In this document: positions 35,088 to 43,623 of the stretch, one piece after another
Layout: every line of letters starts with the position of its first letter
Position numbering within the stretch: the first letter of the stretch is position 1
DNA from: JAVBMJ01 sp031551275
GTDB lineage: Bacteria > Bacteroidota > Bacteroidia > Bacteroidales > Rikenellaceae
Assembly (NCBI GenBank): GCA_031551275.1
Contig: JAVBNX010000004.1
Coordinates: 186,001 to 250,000, forward strand
Reading direction: 5' to 3'
DNA: 64,000 nt
The notes under the pieces: generated by a model
What the model saw: only the letters and a program-made list of their open reading frames with translations
What the model was told of the DNA's origin: nothing
Database searches by the model: none
Program-made: the position numbers and the translations under genes

Positions 35088-36680
35088 ATGAAAGCTAACA
35101 TTTTTGTAAGACTTTATTTCATACTGGCCCTTTGCCTGGCCGTACCCGCATCCTTAACGCTTACCGGTTGCAGCGGCAACGAAGAGCCGGATGAATTGGT
35201 CGACCCCAATAAGAAACCCGATCCCGACGAGGGCGGCGACGAGGGCGGCGATGACGAGCCGATCCTTCCCGACGGCGTGGTGGTGGCCTACCCGGCCGTC
35301 CCGGGCCTGCTGACCAGCACCGATTTCACGGTCAAAGCCAACGGTACGGCTATCTGGGTGGAAAAATACGAGGTGCCCCTGCCTACCGCGCCTTACAAGA
35401 GCGGCGAGGAGGATTTCCGGAATAAAGTGAGCGGTTATATGGGCACCCAGAGGACAGCCTTCGCCCGTTTCGAAACCGACGGCGGAACGCGCATCGAGAT
35501 CGAGACGCAGGAGAATATCTCCGAGTGCATCGTACACCCCAAGTCCCGCAACATCGCCGTTTCGGGCATCGGCACAAAGAAAGTGACCTTCGACATTGCC
35601 AAGGCTGATAAGCTCTACGTCGAGATCCCGGGCCTGCCCGAGCTCTACATCTTCGCCGACGAGCCGGAGGCCGAAGGCACCAAGCCCGACCCCAACGACC
35701 CGACCTACCACTACTTCGCCGCCGGACAGATCTACACGCTGACCGAGCCGTTGAAGATCGTCCAGGGCGACACCAAGCGCAACGTCTACATCGAGGCCGG
35801 CGCGGCGGTACACGGTTACATCGAGTTCAACAGCATCTCCTCGGGCGGAGGCGTGTTGCACGGGCGGGGCATCCTCGACGCGACCAGCATGGCCGGGGCT
35901 TACAACGTGATCAAAATGCATTACAGCCAGGGTATCAACATCAAAGACCTGCATATGCGCACGGCGACCCGGGGCTGGATGTGCTACGTCTTCTCCTCGG
36001 TGCACACCACCTTCGACAACGTGAAGATCACAGGCTACGGCGCCAACAACGACGGAATCCCGTCCCAGGGCTCGAAAAGCCTCAACATCAAAAACAGCTT
36101 TATCCGCTCGACCGACGACTGCATCACGCTCAAAGCGGAGGCCGGCACCGCCGATATTACCGTCAACGTGGAGAACTGCACCATGTACGGCGTGGCCTCG
36201 AGTGACGGCTTTGTGGCCGGATACGAGTGCAAGGGCCAGCTCAATAAGGTAACGGTCAAGAACTGTGACATCCTCGGCGGGCGCGGTTCGAGTATGCTCG
36301 GCCACGGTCACGCGGGATTCTCGGTAGCCTGCGACGGCCCCGGCCCGATCAAGGACATTACCTTCGAGAACATCCGCGTCGAGAACAAGGTCTACGAGAA
36401 CAACCTGAACTTGATCGTGACCGACGGCACGGCCTACCTTCAGGGCAGCTACCGCGGACAGCCGGGCAGCATCAGCGGCATAACCCTGAAGAACATCCAG
36501 TGGGAGAACGCCATCAAGCCCATCCGCATCGAAGGCCACTCGGCCGACCACACTGTGAGCGATATCCTGTTCGACGGCTGCACGGTAGGCGGCCTGCCCC
36601 TGACCGCCACCTCGACCTACTACACGACCTACATGGTACCGAACATCAACGAGTTTACCTCCAACATCCGCTTCAGGTAA
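35088..36680 (+). CDS. GH28-like beta-helix lipoprotein with altered active-site motifs
   Basis: This 530-residue lipoprotein (Cys28, TLTGC) has a long acidic Gly/Asp/Pro linker (36-62), as in surface proteins. After a beta-rich N-terminal domain, a right-handed beta-helix carries NNDGI (Asp322) and STDDC (Asp343, Asp344), equivalent to two GH28 polygalacturonase motifs. Where GH28 has the GHG histidine there is SSDG (371-374), and no RIK motif follows. It is thus a GH28 relative that may hydrolyse something other than polygalacturonate. It is the third gene of the susCD transcript and ends just before a strong terminator. Confidence 0.75.
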   Translation: MKANIFVRLYFILALCLAVPASLTLTGCSGNEEPDELVDPNKKPDPDEGGDEGGDDEPILPDGVVVAYPAVPGLLTSTDFTVKANGTAIWVEKYEVPLPTAPYKSGEEDFRNKVSGYMGTQRTAFARFETDGGTRIEIETQENISECIVHPKSRNIAVSGIGTKKVTFDIAKADKLYVEIPGLPELYIFADEPEAEGTKPDPNDPTYHYFAAGQIYTLTEPLKIVQGDTKRNVYIEAGAAVHGYIEFNSISSGGGVLHGRGILDATSMAGAYNVIKMHYSQGINIKDLHMRTATRGWMCYVFSSVHTTFDNVKITGYGANNDGIPSQGSKSLNIKNSFIRSTDDCITLKAEAGTADITVNVENCTMYGVASSDGFVAGYECKGQLNKVTVKNCDILGGRGSSMLGHGHAGFSVACDGPGPIKDITFENIRVENKVYENNLNLIVTDGTAYLQGSYRGQPGSISGITLKNIQWENAIKPIRIEGHSADHTVSDILFDGCTVGGLPLTATSTYYTTYMVPNINEFTSNIRFR

Positions 36681-36716
36681 CAGTTTTTCCCCGATAACCG
36701 ATCGGGTTGCCGGGAC

Positions 36717-36749
36717 AAAAGCGCGGCCGGAATTCTTGGCCGCGCTTTT
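36717..36749 (+). terminator. Strong intrinsic terminator inside PUL 2
   Basis: A perfect 12-bp stem (AAAAGCGCGGCC/GGCCGCGCTTTT) with a 9-nt loop ends in a TTTT tract. It lies between the first and second GH28-like genes, 36 bp before the latter, with no promoter element visible in between. Confidence 0.85.
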
Positions 36750-36785
36750 ACGTCCCGCGCCCGGACCGCTATACCCCAAATCATC

Positions 36786-38279
36786 ATGAAAAATCAGATA
36801 TTTTTCCCCGCCTTTTCCCCAGCGTTTCTCTTTGCCGCGGCCGCCCTCCTTCTATCCGTGGGGACGCTGCACGCCGCTGCCCCCGCACCCCCTGCCGACC
36901 TCTACGCCTCTTACGGCACGGCGCTCAAGCCGAGCCCCGATTTCAACGTCAAGGTCAACGGCCAGGAGGTCTTTACCGAACTTTTCGAAGTGCCGACCCC
37001 CAAGGCGCCGGAGATTACCCCCCGCGAGGTCAACTTCATCCAGCGCGTAGGCATCTACCTGGGCGACGTGCAACGTGTGGCCATCGCCCGTTTCGACGCG
37101 GGCGAAGGGGCTACCGCCGTGGAGATCGCCCTGCCCACCCCCTCGAAATCGTGCAAGGCGGAGCCTGAAGGCGTCGCCGCCCCGCCCCTCGGTGTGGGCT
37201 CCGACAAGATTACCGTGAGCCTTTCGGCAGGGCAGTACCTGCAACTCCAAATCGACGAATACCCCCCGTTGCTGCTGATCGCCGAGAAGCTCATCGCCCG
37301 TCCTGCAACCAAGAAGAACGCGGACAACGTGCGTTATTTCGGTCCCGGCATCCACCGGGGCGATATTACAGCCCAATCGGGCGAGACGATCTACATCGCC
37401 GCCGGAGCCATCGTCTACGGCAAGGTCGTTATCGAAAAGTGCACCGGGGTCAAGGTGCTGGGCAACGGGCTGGTCGACGCCACCCAGGGCGACGCAGGCC
37501 GCGTGCTGACCATTGACGACTCCTCGGACATCGAGGTACGGGGCCTGATGCTGCGCAGCTCGAAGGGGGGCTGGATGTGCGTCCCCCAACTTTCGAACAA
37601 CTTGACGCTCAGTGACCTGAAGATACTCGGCTTCGGCGCGAACAACGACGGCATCGATGTGGTCTCGTGCAACGACGTAAACATATCGGGGTGCTACATC
37701 CGCAGCACGGACGACTGCATCTCGGTCAAGACCGGGCGCAACGCCCCCTCGAAAAATATCTCGATCGGCAACTGCACGTTCAACGGTTTCGCGTCGAGCG
37801 ACGGGGTAATCGTGGGCTACGAGGCGAGGAGCGCCATCGACTCGGTCACGATCAGCGACTGCCGCGTCATCGCCTGCCACGGGCCCAGCCCCACGGGCGG
37901 CAAGGCTCCGTTCAGCGTGATCTGCGACGGCCCCGGCCCGATTACCAACATCCTCTTCGAGCGTTGCCGCATAGGTTCCGACGTGGACTATAAAAACCTG
38001 GAACTGAGCGTGACCAACGGCGCGCAATACGTCAACATGGAGCCGGGCAAGGTCGACGGGGTAACCTTCCGGGACGTGCATTGGGCGCGCGGCGACATGC
38101 CCATGCTCATCTGGGGCCACAGCCCCGACAACCGGGTAACCAACGTCCTGTTCGAGAACTGCACCATCGGGGGGCAGCCCATGTCGGGGCCCACTTCGGC
38201 GCGGCTGGTTGTGAACCGCTACACGGATTTGATTAAATTTGTGTACGGTGGGGAAGAAAAGATGTTCAGACGTTTTTAA
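36786..38279 (+). CDS. GH28-like beta-helix protein, secreted
   Basis: This 497-residue protein has a signal peptide ending LHAAA and no lipobox. It shares the plan of the preceding GH28-like protein: a beta-rich N-terminal domain, then a beta-helix with GGWMC (261-265), ANNDGI (Asp288), STDDC (Asp309, Asp310) and SSDG (337-340) in place of the GHG motif. The shared replacement suggests one new specificity used by a surface and a periplasmic form. It opens the run of enzyme genes that lies behind the terminator; the GH2 start follows 6 bp after its stop. Confidence 0.75.
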   Translation: MKNQIFFPAFSPAFLFAAAALLLSVGTLHAAAPAPPADLYASYGTALKPSPDFNVKVNGQEVFTELFEVPTPKAPEITPREVNFIQRVGIYLGDVQRVAIARFDAGEGATAVEIALPTPSKSCKAEPEGVAAPPLGVGSDKITVSLSAGQYLQLQIDEYPPLLLIAEKLIARPATKKNADNVRYFGPGIHRGDITAQSGETIYIAAGAIVYGKVVIEKCTGVKVLGNGLVDATQGDAGRVLTIDDSSDIEVRGLMLRSSKGGWMCVPQLSNNLTLSDLKILGFGANNDGIDVVSCNDVNISGCYIRSTDDCISVKTGRNAPSKNISIGNCTFNGFASSDGVIVGYEARSAIDSVTISDCRVIACHGPSPTGGKAPFSVICDGPGPITNILFERCRIGSDVDYKNLELSVTNGAQYVNMEPGKVDGVTFRDVHWARGDMPMLIWGHSPDNRVTNVLFENCTIGGQPMSGPTSARLVVNRYTDLIKFVYGGEEKMFRRF

Positions 38280-38285
38280 AACCAG

Positions 38286-40319
38286 ATGGATATGAAAATA
38301 ACGAATGTATTGGTGGCGGCGTTTGCGGCGCTGTGCGTTTTGCCTTCGACGGCACGCGTAACTACCTATTTGAACGATAATTGGACGGTATCTCCCGCCC
38401 TGAACACCGGTGGTAGGGCGCCCGAGGGCAAAGCGGTTACCCTGCCGCACACGTGGAATGCGGCGGACGTGCTTGAGCACAAGGATTATCTGCGCACGGC
38501 GATGAACTACAAGCGCACACTCGACCTTGGCCCCGAGGCGCTGGGCAAACGGGTTTTCCTGCGCTTCGAAGGGGTTAATTCCGTGGCTACGGTCTATGTG
38601 AACCGCAACTTCGCGGGGGAGCACAAGGGCGGTTACACGGCCTTTTGTTTCGAGGTCAGCAACCTTGTTATGCAAGGTGCCAACCAGATCGAGGTATTTG
38701 TAAACAATAGCTACCGCACCGACGTGGCTCCGTTGGTCGGGGACTTCAATATCCTGGGCGGGATCCACCGTCCGGTGGAGTTGATCCTCACGGACCGGGA
38801 TTGCATCTCGCCTTTGGACTACGCCTCGCCGGGCGTCTACATCCGGCAGCAAAGCGTCAGCGAAAAGCAGGCCGCCATCGAGGTCGTGACCTGCCTTTCG
38901 CTCGGGCGCGGCCAGGGCGATTTGCAGGTGCGCACCCAGGTGCTCGACGCGCAGGGCAAAGTCGTCGCCTCGATCCAGTCGGGCGTGGGCGGCCAGGCGC
39001 AGCAGGCCCGCCAACCGATGTTGCTCAGCGATCCCGTGCTGTGGAACGGAAAGAGCAACCCCTACCTCTACACCGTGGAGGTGGAGCTGCTCAAAGACGG
39101 CACGGTGGTCGACAGGGTGGTGCAGAAGACCGGATTCCGCTACTTCCGGGTCGATCCCGACAAGGGCTTCTTTTTGAATGGGCGCTACCTCGACCTCTAC
39201 GGCTTCGGCCGGCACGAGGACGTAAACGGGCGCGGTTCGGCCCTGCGCATGGAGGATTACCGCAGGGATTTCGACCTGGTGGCCGAATCGGGTGCCACCT
39301 CCCTCAGGCTGGCCCACTACCCCCACGGCAAACCGGCCTACGATTTGAGCGACAGCCTCGGGCTGGTGCTCTGGACTGAGATTCCCTTCGTGGGTCCGGG
39401 CGGCTTCCTCGGCCCCGGCTTTTTGCCGGGCGAGGGATTCCGGGAGCACCTCGAGACGTCGGTCAAAGAGATGATCCGCCAGAATTTCAACCACCCGTCG
39501 GTCTGTTTCTGGGGCCTTTTCAACGAGCTGAATTTCAACTACGGCGATCCGCGCCCGCTGGTCTACGGATTGAACGAACTGGCCAAGACGGAGGACCCGT
39601 CGCGGCTGACCGTCTTCGCCACCTTTATGAAGGAGGACGTTTACAAGGGGACGGCCGACCTGATCGGCTGGAACAAGTATTTCGGCTGGTACGAGGGCGC
39701 GCCCCAAGACCTGGGGCCGTTTATGGACGAGATGCACAGGATCCATCCAAACATGCCGGTCTGCGTGGCCGAATACGGCGCGGGGGCCAGCGCCCTGCAC
39801 CACGAGTGGCCCGTCAAAAAGGCGAAGCCCGAGAGCAAATGGCACCCCGAGGAGTGGCAGGCCATGTGCCACGAGGGCAACTGGAAGGAGCTGTCGCAGC
39901 GCCGGTTCGTGTGGGGGAAATACATCTGGAACTTCGCCGATTTTACCTCGTCGGTCAAAAACGAGGGCGACTCCTTCGGGATCAACGACAAAGGTTTGGT
40001 CACTTACGACCGGTCGGTAAAAAAGGACGCCTTTTATTTCTACAAGGCCAACTGGAACCCCGAGCCGATGGTCCACATCGCCTCGCGCCGTTTCACCCCC
40101 CGCAAGGAGGCGGTGACCGACGTGAAGGTCTACTGCAACGCGCCCGAGGCAACGCTCTACATCAACGGCGTGAAGGTCGGCAAAGCCGTGCGCGACGGGA
40201 TGTGCCGCATCGTGTGGCCGGGCGTGGAACTCTCTGCGGGCGTCAACCGGATCCGGGTGGAGGCCCGCGCCGGGAAGGCGGTATTGAGCGATAGCTGCGA
40301 GTGGGTAGTTGAAAAATAA
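38286..40319 (+). CDS. GH2 glycosidase (beta-galactosidase/glucuronidase type)
   Basis: This 677-residue secreted protein has a signal peptide to about residue 24. The GH2 sugar-binding domain (about 45-170) is followed by the Ig-like domain and a TIM barrel with FGRHEDVNGRG (307-317), acid/base Glu414 in LFNEL and nucleophile Glu496 in VAEYG. A C-terminal Ig-like domain (DVKVYCNAPEATLYING) follows. Family and fold are certain; galactoside versus glucuronide specificity is not. Other GH2 members of this architecture are beta-galactosidases. The next gene starts 4 bp after its stop. Confidence 0.9.
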   Translation: MDMKITNVLVAAFAALCVLPSTARVTTYLNDNWTVSPALNTGGRAPEGKAVTLPHTWNAADVLEHKDYLRTAMNYKRTLDLGPEALGKRVFLRFEGVNSVATVYVNRNFAGEHKGGYTAFCFEVSNLVMQGANQIEVFVNNSYRTDVAPLVGDFNILGGIHRPVELILTDRDCISPLDYASPGVYIRQQSVSEKQAAIEVVTCLSLGRGQGDLQVRTQVLDAQGKVVASIQSGVGGQAQQARQPMLLSDPVLWNGKSNPYLYTVEVELLKDGTVVDRVVQKTGFRYFRVDPDKGFFLNGRYLDLYGFGRHEDVNGRGSALRMEDYRRDFDLVAESGATSLRLAHYPHGKPAYDLSDSLGLVLWTEIPFVGPGGFLGPGFLPGEGFREHLETSVKEMIRQNFNHPSVCFWGLFNELNFNYGDPRPLVYGLNELAKTEDPSRLTVFATFMKEDVYKGTADLIGWNKYFGWYEGAPQDLGPFMDEMHRIHPNMPVCVAEYGAGASALHHEWPVKKAKPESKWHPEEWQAMCHEGNWKELSQRRFVWGKYIWNFADFTSSVKNEGDSFGINDKGLVTYDRSVKKDAFYFYKANWNPEPMVHIASRRFTPRKEAVTDVKVYCNAPEATLYINGVKVGKAVRDGMCRIVWPGVELSAGVNRIRVEARAGKAVLSDSCEWVVEK

Positions 40320-40323
40320 GACG

Positions 40324-43300
40324 ATGAAAAAAACGATGATCATTGCCGCGGCGTGGCTGCTGGCCTCCTGCGGCGGGGGAGCTTCACGCGGCGGGGCGGA
40401 GATGGAGAAGGCTTTCCTCTCCCCGCCCGAGTCGGCCAAACCGTGGGTCTACTGGTATTGGCTCAACGACAACATCTCCAAAGAGGGCATCACACGCGAC
40501 CTGGAGGCGATGGCCGAAGTCGGGATCGGCGAGGCGCTGATCGGCAACGTAAAGGACCCCTCGGCGAGCTACGGCACCGTCGAAGCCCTGAGCGAGGAGT
40601 GGTGGGGGTGCGTGGAGCACGCCATCAGGGAGGCCGAGCGGGTCGGGATCAAGATCGGGCTGTTCAACTGCCCCGGATGGAGCCAGGCGGGCGGCCCGTG
40701 GATCGGCTGGGAGGAGTCGATGCACTACCTGCACACCTCCGAAACCCGGGTAAGCGGAGCAGGACACGTGTCGGTACAGCTCGAGCAGCCCGGGGAGCAA
40801 TTCAATACCGTCTCCGTACAGGCATACCCCGCCCCGGCGCACGACAACACGCTGGTCAACGACCGTCCCGTCCGCATCGGGCATACGCAGGGGATACGGA
40901 ACCCCGGTGCGCTATTCGACCGCGATCCTAAAACCTGCGCCGATATCGTCTCTTATCCGGCCAGCGTGGAGATCTACGCCGGGGAGCCTTTCAATGCGCG
41001 CAGCATCGAGCTGATGCCCGCCGACCTGCCCATGAGCGCCGTCCTGGAGCTCCAATACCAAAACGCCGAGGGCCAATGGACCACGGCAGCCACCCACAGG
41101 ATCGACAGGGCGACCCTCTACCGGACCATCGGCCCCGAGGTGTTCGCACCCATTGCCGAAGCCTTTCCGGTGGTCAGCTCGAAGGCTTACCGTTTGGTCT
41201 TCACGCAGGGAAAGCTCAAACTCGAGAAACCGACGGACGTGCTGGGACGCATCGCCGAGGCGAAGCTGGGCGCCGGGGCGCGCATCTCCTACGCGGCCGA
41301 GAAGCAGCTCGCCAAACTCTATCCTTACCCCGACGTGCAGCCCGATTCCTACGAGTGGGGGCCCTCGGCCGAGCCGGAAGATCCCGGCTTTACGGTCGAT
41401 CCCGCCTCGGTGATCGACCTCACCAGCCGGGTCGACGCGGACGGCGTGCTGGAGTGGGACGCACCCGAAGGGGAGTGGATCGTGCAGCGCACCCTGGCGT
41501 TGACCACCGGGGCGAAGAACACGCCCGTTACCCCCGTAGCCGAGGGGTATGAGGTGGACAAGATGAACCGGGAGTATGCCCAGCAACACTTCGACTCCTA
41601 CGTCGGGGAGCTGCTGCGGCGTATGCCGGCCGAAGAGCGCAAGGCCTTGAGCCACATCGTGGCCGACAGCTACGAGCAGGGCTCGCAGAACTGGACGGAC
41701 GGGATGACGGAGCGTTTCGTCGAACAATACGGTTACGATCCCGTCCCGTGGCTGCCCGTGCTTCGCGGGCGCGTGGTGGGCAGCGCGGAGCTCTCGGAGC
41801 GCTTTTTGTGGGATATGCGCCGTCTGGTGGCCGATATGATCGCCCAAAACTTCGTGGGCGGGATGCAGGAAAAGTGCGCCCAGAACGGGCTTAAACTCTG
41901 GATCGAGAACTACGGCCACTGGGGTTTCCCGGCCGAGTTCCTCAACTACGGCGGCGCGGCCGACCGGGTGGCGGGCGAGTTCTGGACGGGCAACCGCAAC
42001 GCGTCCGGGACGCGCTTTACCCACGAACGGGAGTGCCGCATCGCCACATCGACGGCGCATATCTACGGCATGGGGCCGATCTCGGCCGAGTCCTTCACAT
42101 CGAGCCACACCTTCGTCAATATGCCGCGCGACCTGAAATACAACGGCGATTTCTCCTGGGCGTGCGGGATCAACCACGTGGTGCTGCACGTCTACCTCCA
42201 CCAGCCCGACGAGCGCAAGCCGGGTATGAGCGCGTGGTTCGGCACCGACTTCAACCGCCACTCCACCTGGTTTGGGAAGATGGGCTCCTACGTCGACTAC
42301 ATCCGCCGTTCGTCGGCCCTGCTGCAACAAGGCCGCCATGTGGCTGATGTGGCATACTACATCGGCGAGGAGACGCCCATCATGGCCGTCGAATTGACCC
42401 CTGAACTCCCCGCAGGGCACAGCTACGACTACATCAACGCCGAGGCGCTGCTGCGCTACGCGTCGGTCGGGAAGGGCGAGATCGTGTTGAGCACGGGGCC
42501 GCGCTACCGCGTTCTGGTGCTGCCCGAAAAGGTCAAGATGCGTCCCGAAATCGCGGAGAAGATTACCCGACTGGTGCGCGACGGGGCCACGGTGGTTGGC
42601 CCGAGGCCCGAATCCTCGCCCAGCATGCAGGGCTATCCGGCGTGCGATGAACTTGTGGCCGCTACGGCCCTCGAAGCGTGGGGCGGGATCGACGGGGAGA
42701 GCGTTACCGAAAACCGCTTCGGGCGCGGGCGCATATTCCACGGGATTTCGCTCGAAGAGGCGTTCGCCCGCATGGAGGTAACCCCCGACGTGGAGTTGCC
42801 CGCCGGGCTGGTGTTTACCCACCGCCTTGCACAGGGCAGCCACGCCTATTTTTTGGCGAGCCAGAGCCTCGACACAATAAGGGGCGAGCTTTCGTTCCGC
42901 GTGGAGGGGATGCAGCCCGAGCTGTGGGATGCGGTAAGCGGGGAGATGCGCCCGCTGCCCGAGTACCGCATCGAGAACGGTCGTACCTATGTCCCGATGT
43001 ATTTCGCCCCGTCGGACTCCTGGTTCGTGGTCTTCCGAAATCCCTGTCAAAAGGGTCTGGAAGGGATGAATTTCCCCGAAATGCGGGATGCGGCAACCCT
43101 GGAAGGAAGTTGGAAAGTGGCATTCGATCCGGCCATGGATGCGCCCCGGTCGGCCGATTTCGAGTCGCTGGCCGATTGGACCGCCCATGCCGATCCGGGC
43201 ATTAAATATTACAGCGGCACCGCCGTCTACACCCGAACGTTCGATTTCAAGCCCGAGGCCCGACGCCGCTACCTGCTCGACCTGGGCCGGGTGGAGACCA

Positions 43301-43623
43301 TGGCGACGGTCGTGGTCAACGGACACCGGACCGCCACGCTGTGGCGTTACCCCTACCGCACGGAGATAACAGGCTTGCTGGCCGATGGGGAGAACACCCT
43401 CGCCGTGGAGGTAACCAACACCTGGTGGAACCGTTTGGTGGGCGATTGCCAGCCCGGCGTGGAGCCGAAAACATGGTACGCGTTCGGCAAGGTCGACCGC
43501 GACAAGATGCAGATGAGCGACAATCCGGCGGACAACGTGGTCTTCCCCGTGCCGTGGAACAAGGAGAGCGAATTGTTTCCCTCGGGCCTTACCGGTCCGG
43601 TAAAGATCGTGACCTATGATTAG
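40324..43623 (+). CDS. GH106 alpha-L-rhamnosidase-like lipoprotein
   Basis: This is a 1099-residue protein from the ATG at 40324; a TTG inside the GH2 gene is less likely. The lipobox is LLASC. Early motifs SAKPWVYWYWLNDNISKEGI and MAEVGIGEALIGN, the CPGWSQAGGPW segment and the very long multidomain layout match GH106, whose characterised members remove terminal alpha-L-rhamnose from rhamnogalacturonans. A C-terminal galactose-binding-like sandwich (about 960-1090, with TAVYTRTF and NTLAVEVTNTWWN) is also usual. The gene overlaps the next by 8 bp. This is the best clue that the PUL 2 glycan contains rhamnose. Confidence 0.85.
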   Translation: MKKTMIIAAAWLLASCGGGASRGGAEMEKAFLSPPESAKPWVYWYWLNDNISKEGITRDLEAMAEVGIGEALIGNVKDPSASYGTVEALSEEWWGCVEHAIREAERVGIKIGLFNCPGWSQAGGPWIGWEESMHYLHTSETRVSGAGHVSVQLEQPGEQFNTVSVQAYPAPAHDNTLVNDRPVRIGHTQGIRNPGALFDRDPKTCADIVSYPASVEIYAGEPFNARSIELMPADLPMSAVLELQYQNAEGQWTTAATHRIDRATLYRTIGPEVFAPIAEAFPVVSSKAYRLVFTQGKLKLEKPTDVLGRIAEAKLGAGARISYAAEKQLAKLYPYPDVQPDSYEWGPSAEPEDPGFTVDPASVIDLTSRVDADGVLEWDAPEGEWIVQRTLALTTGAKNTPVTPVAEGYEVDKMNREYAQQHFDSYVGELLRRMPAEERKALSHIVADSYEQGSQNWTDGMTERFVEQYGYDPVPWLPVLRGRVVGSAELSERFLWDMRRLVADMIAQNFVGGMQEKCAQNGLKLWIENYGHWGFPAEFLNYGGAADRVAGEFWTGNRNASGTRFTHERECRIATSTAHIYGMGPISAESFTSSHTFVNMPRDLKYNGDFSWACGINHVVLHVYLHQPDERKPGMSAWFGTDFNRHSTWFGKMGSYVDYIRRSSALLQQGRHVADVAYYIGEETPIMAVELTPELPAGHSYDYINAEALLRYASVGKGEIVLSTGPRYRVLVLPEKVKMRPEIAEKITRLVRDGATVVGPRPESSPSMQGYPACDELVAATALEAWGGIDGESVTENRFGRGRIFHGISLEEAFARMEVTPDVELPAGLVFTHRLAQGSHAYFLASQSLDTIRGELSFRVEGMQPELWDAVSGEMRPLPEYRIENGRTYVPMYFAPSDSWFVVFRNPCQKGLEGMNFPEMRDAATLEGSWKVAFDPAMDAPRSADFESLADWTAHADPGIKYYSGTAVYTRTFDFKPEARRRYLLDLGRVETMATVVVNGHRTATLWRYPYRTEITGLLADGENTLAVEVTNTWWNRLVGDCQPGVEPKTWYAFGKVDRDKMQMSDNPADNVVFPVPWNKESELFPSGLTGPVKIVTYD

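Noticed and set aside
35088..38279. Calling the two beta-helix proteins polygalacturonases
   Set aside because: They lack the GHG histidine and RIK motifs, and no galacturonate (altronate-pathway) genes are nearby.
36852..40439. A 1195-codon open frame antisense to the GH28-like and GH2 genes
   Set aside because: It mirrors three well-supported genes on the plus strand, has no recognisable domain or signal, and long antisense frames are expected where codon third positions are GC-rich. A similar 950-codon frame at 40912-43764 antisense to the rhamnosidase gene was rejected for the same reason.
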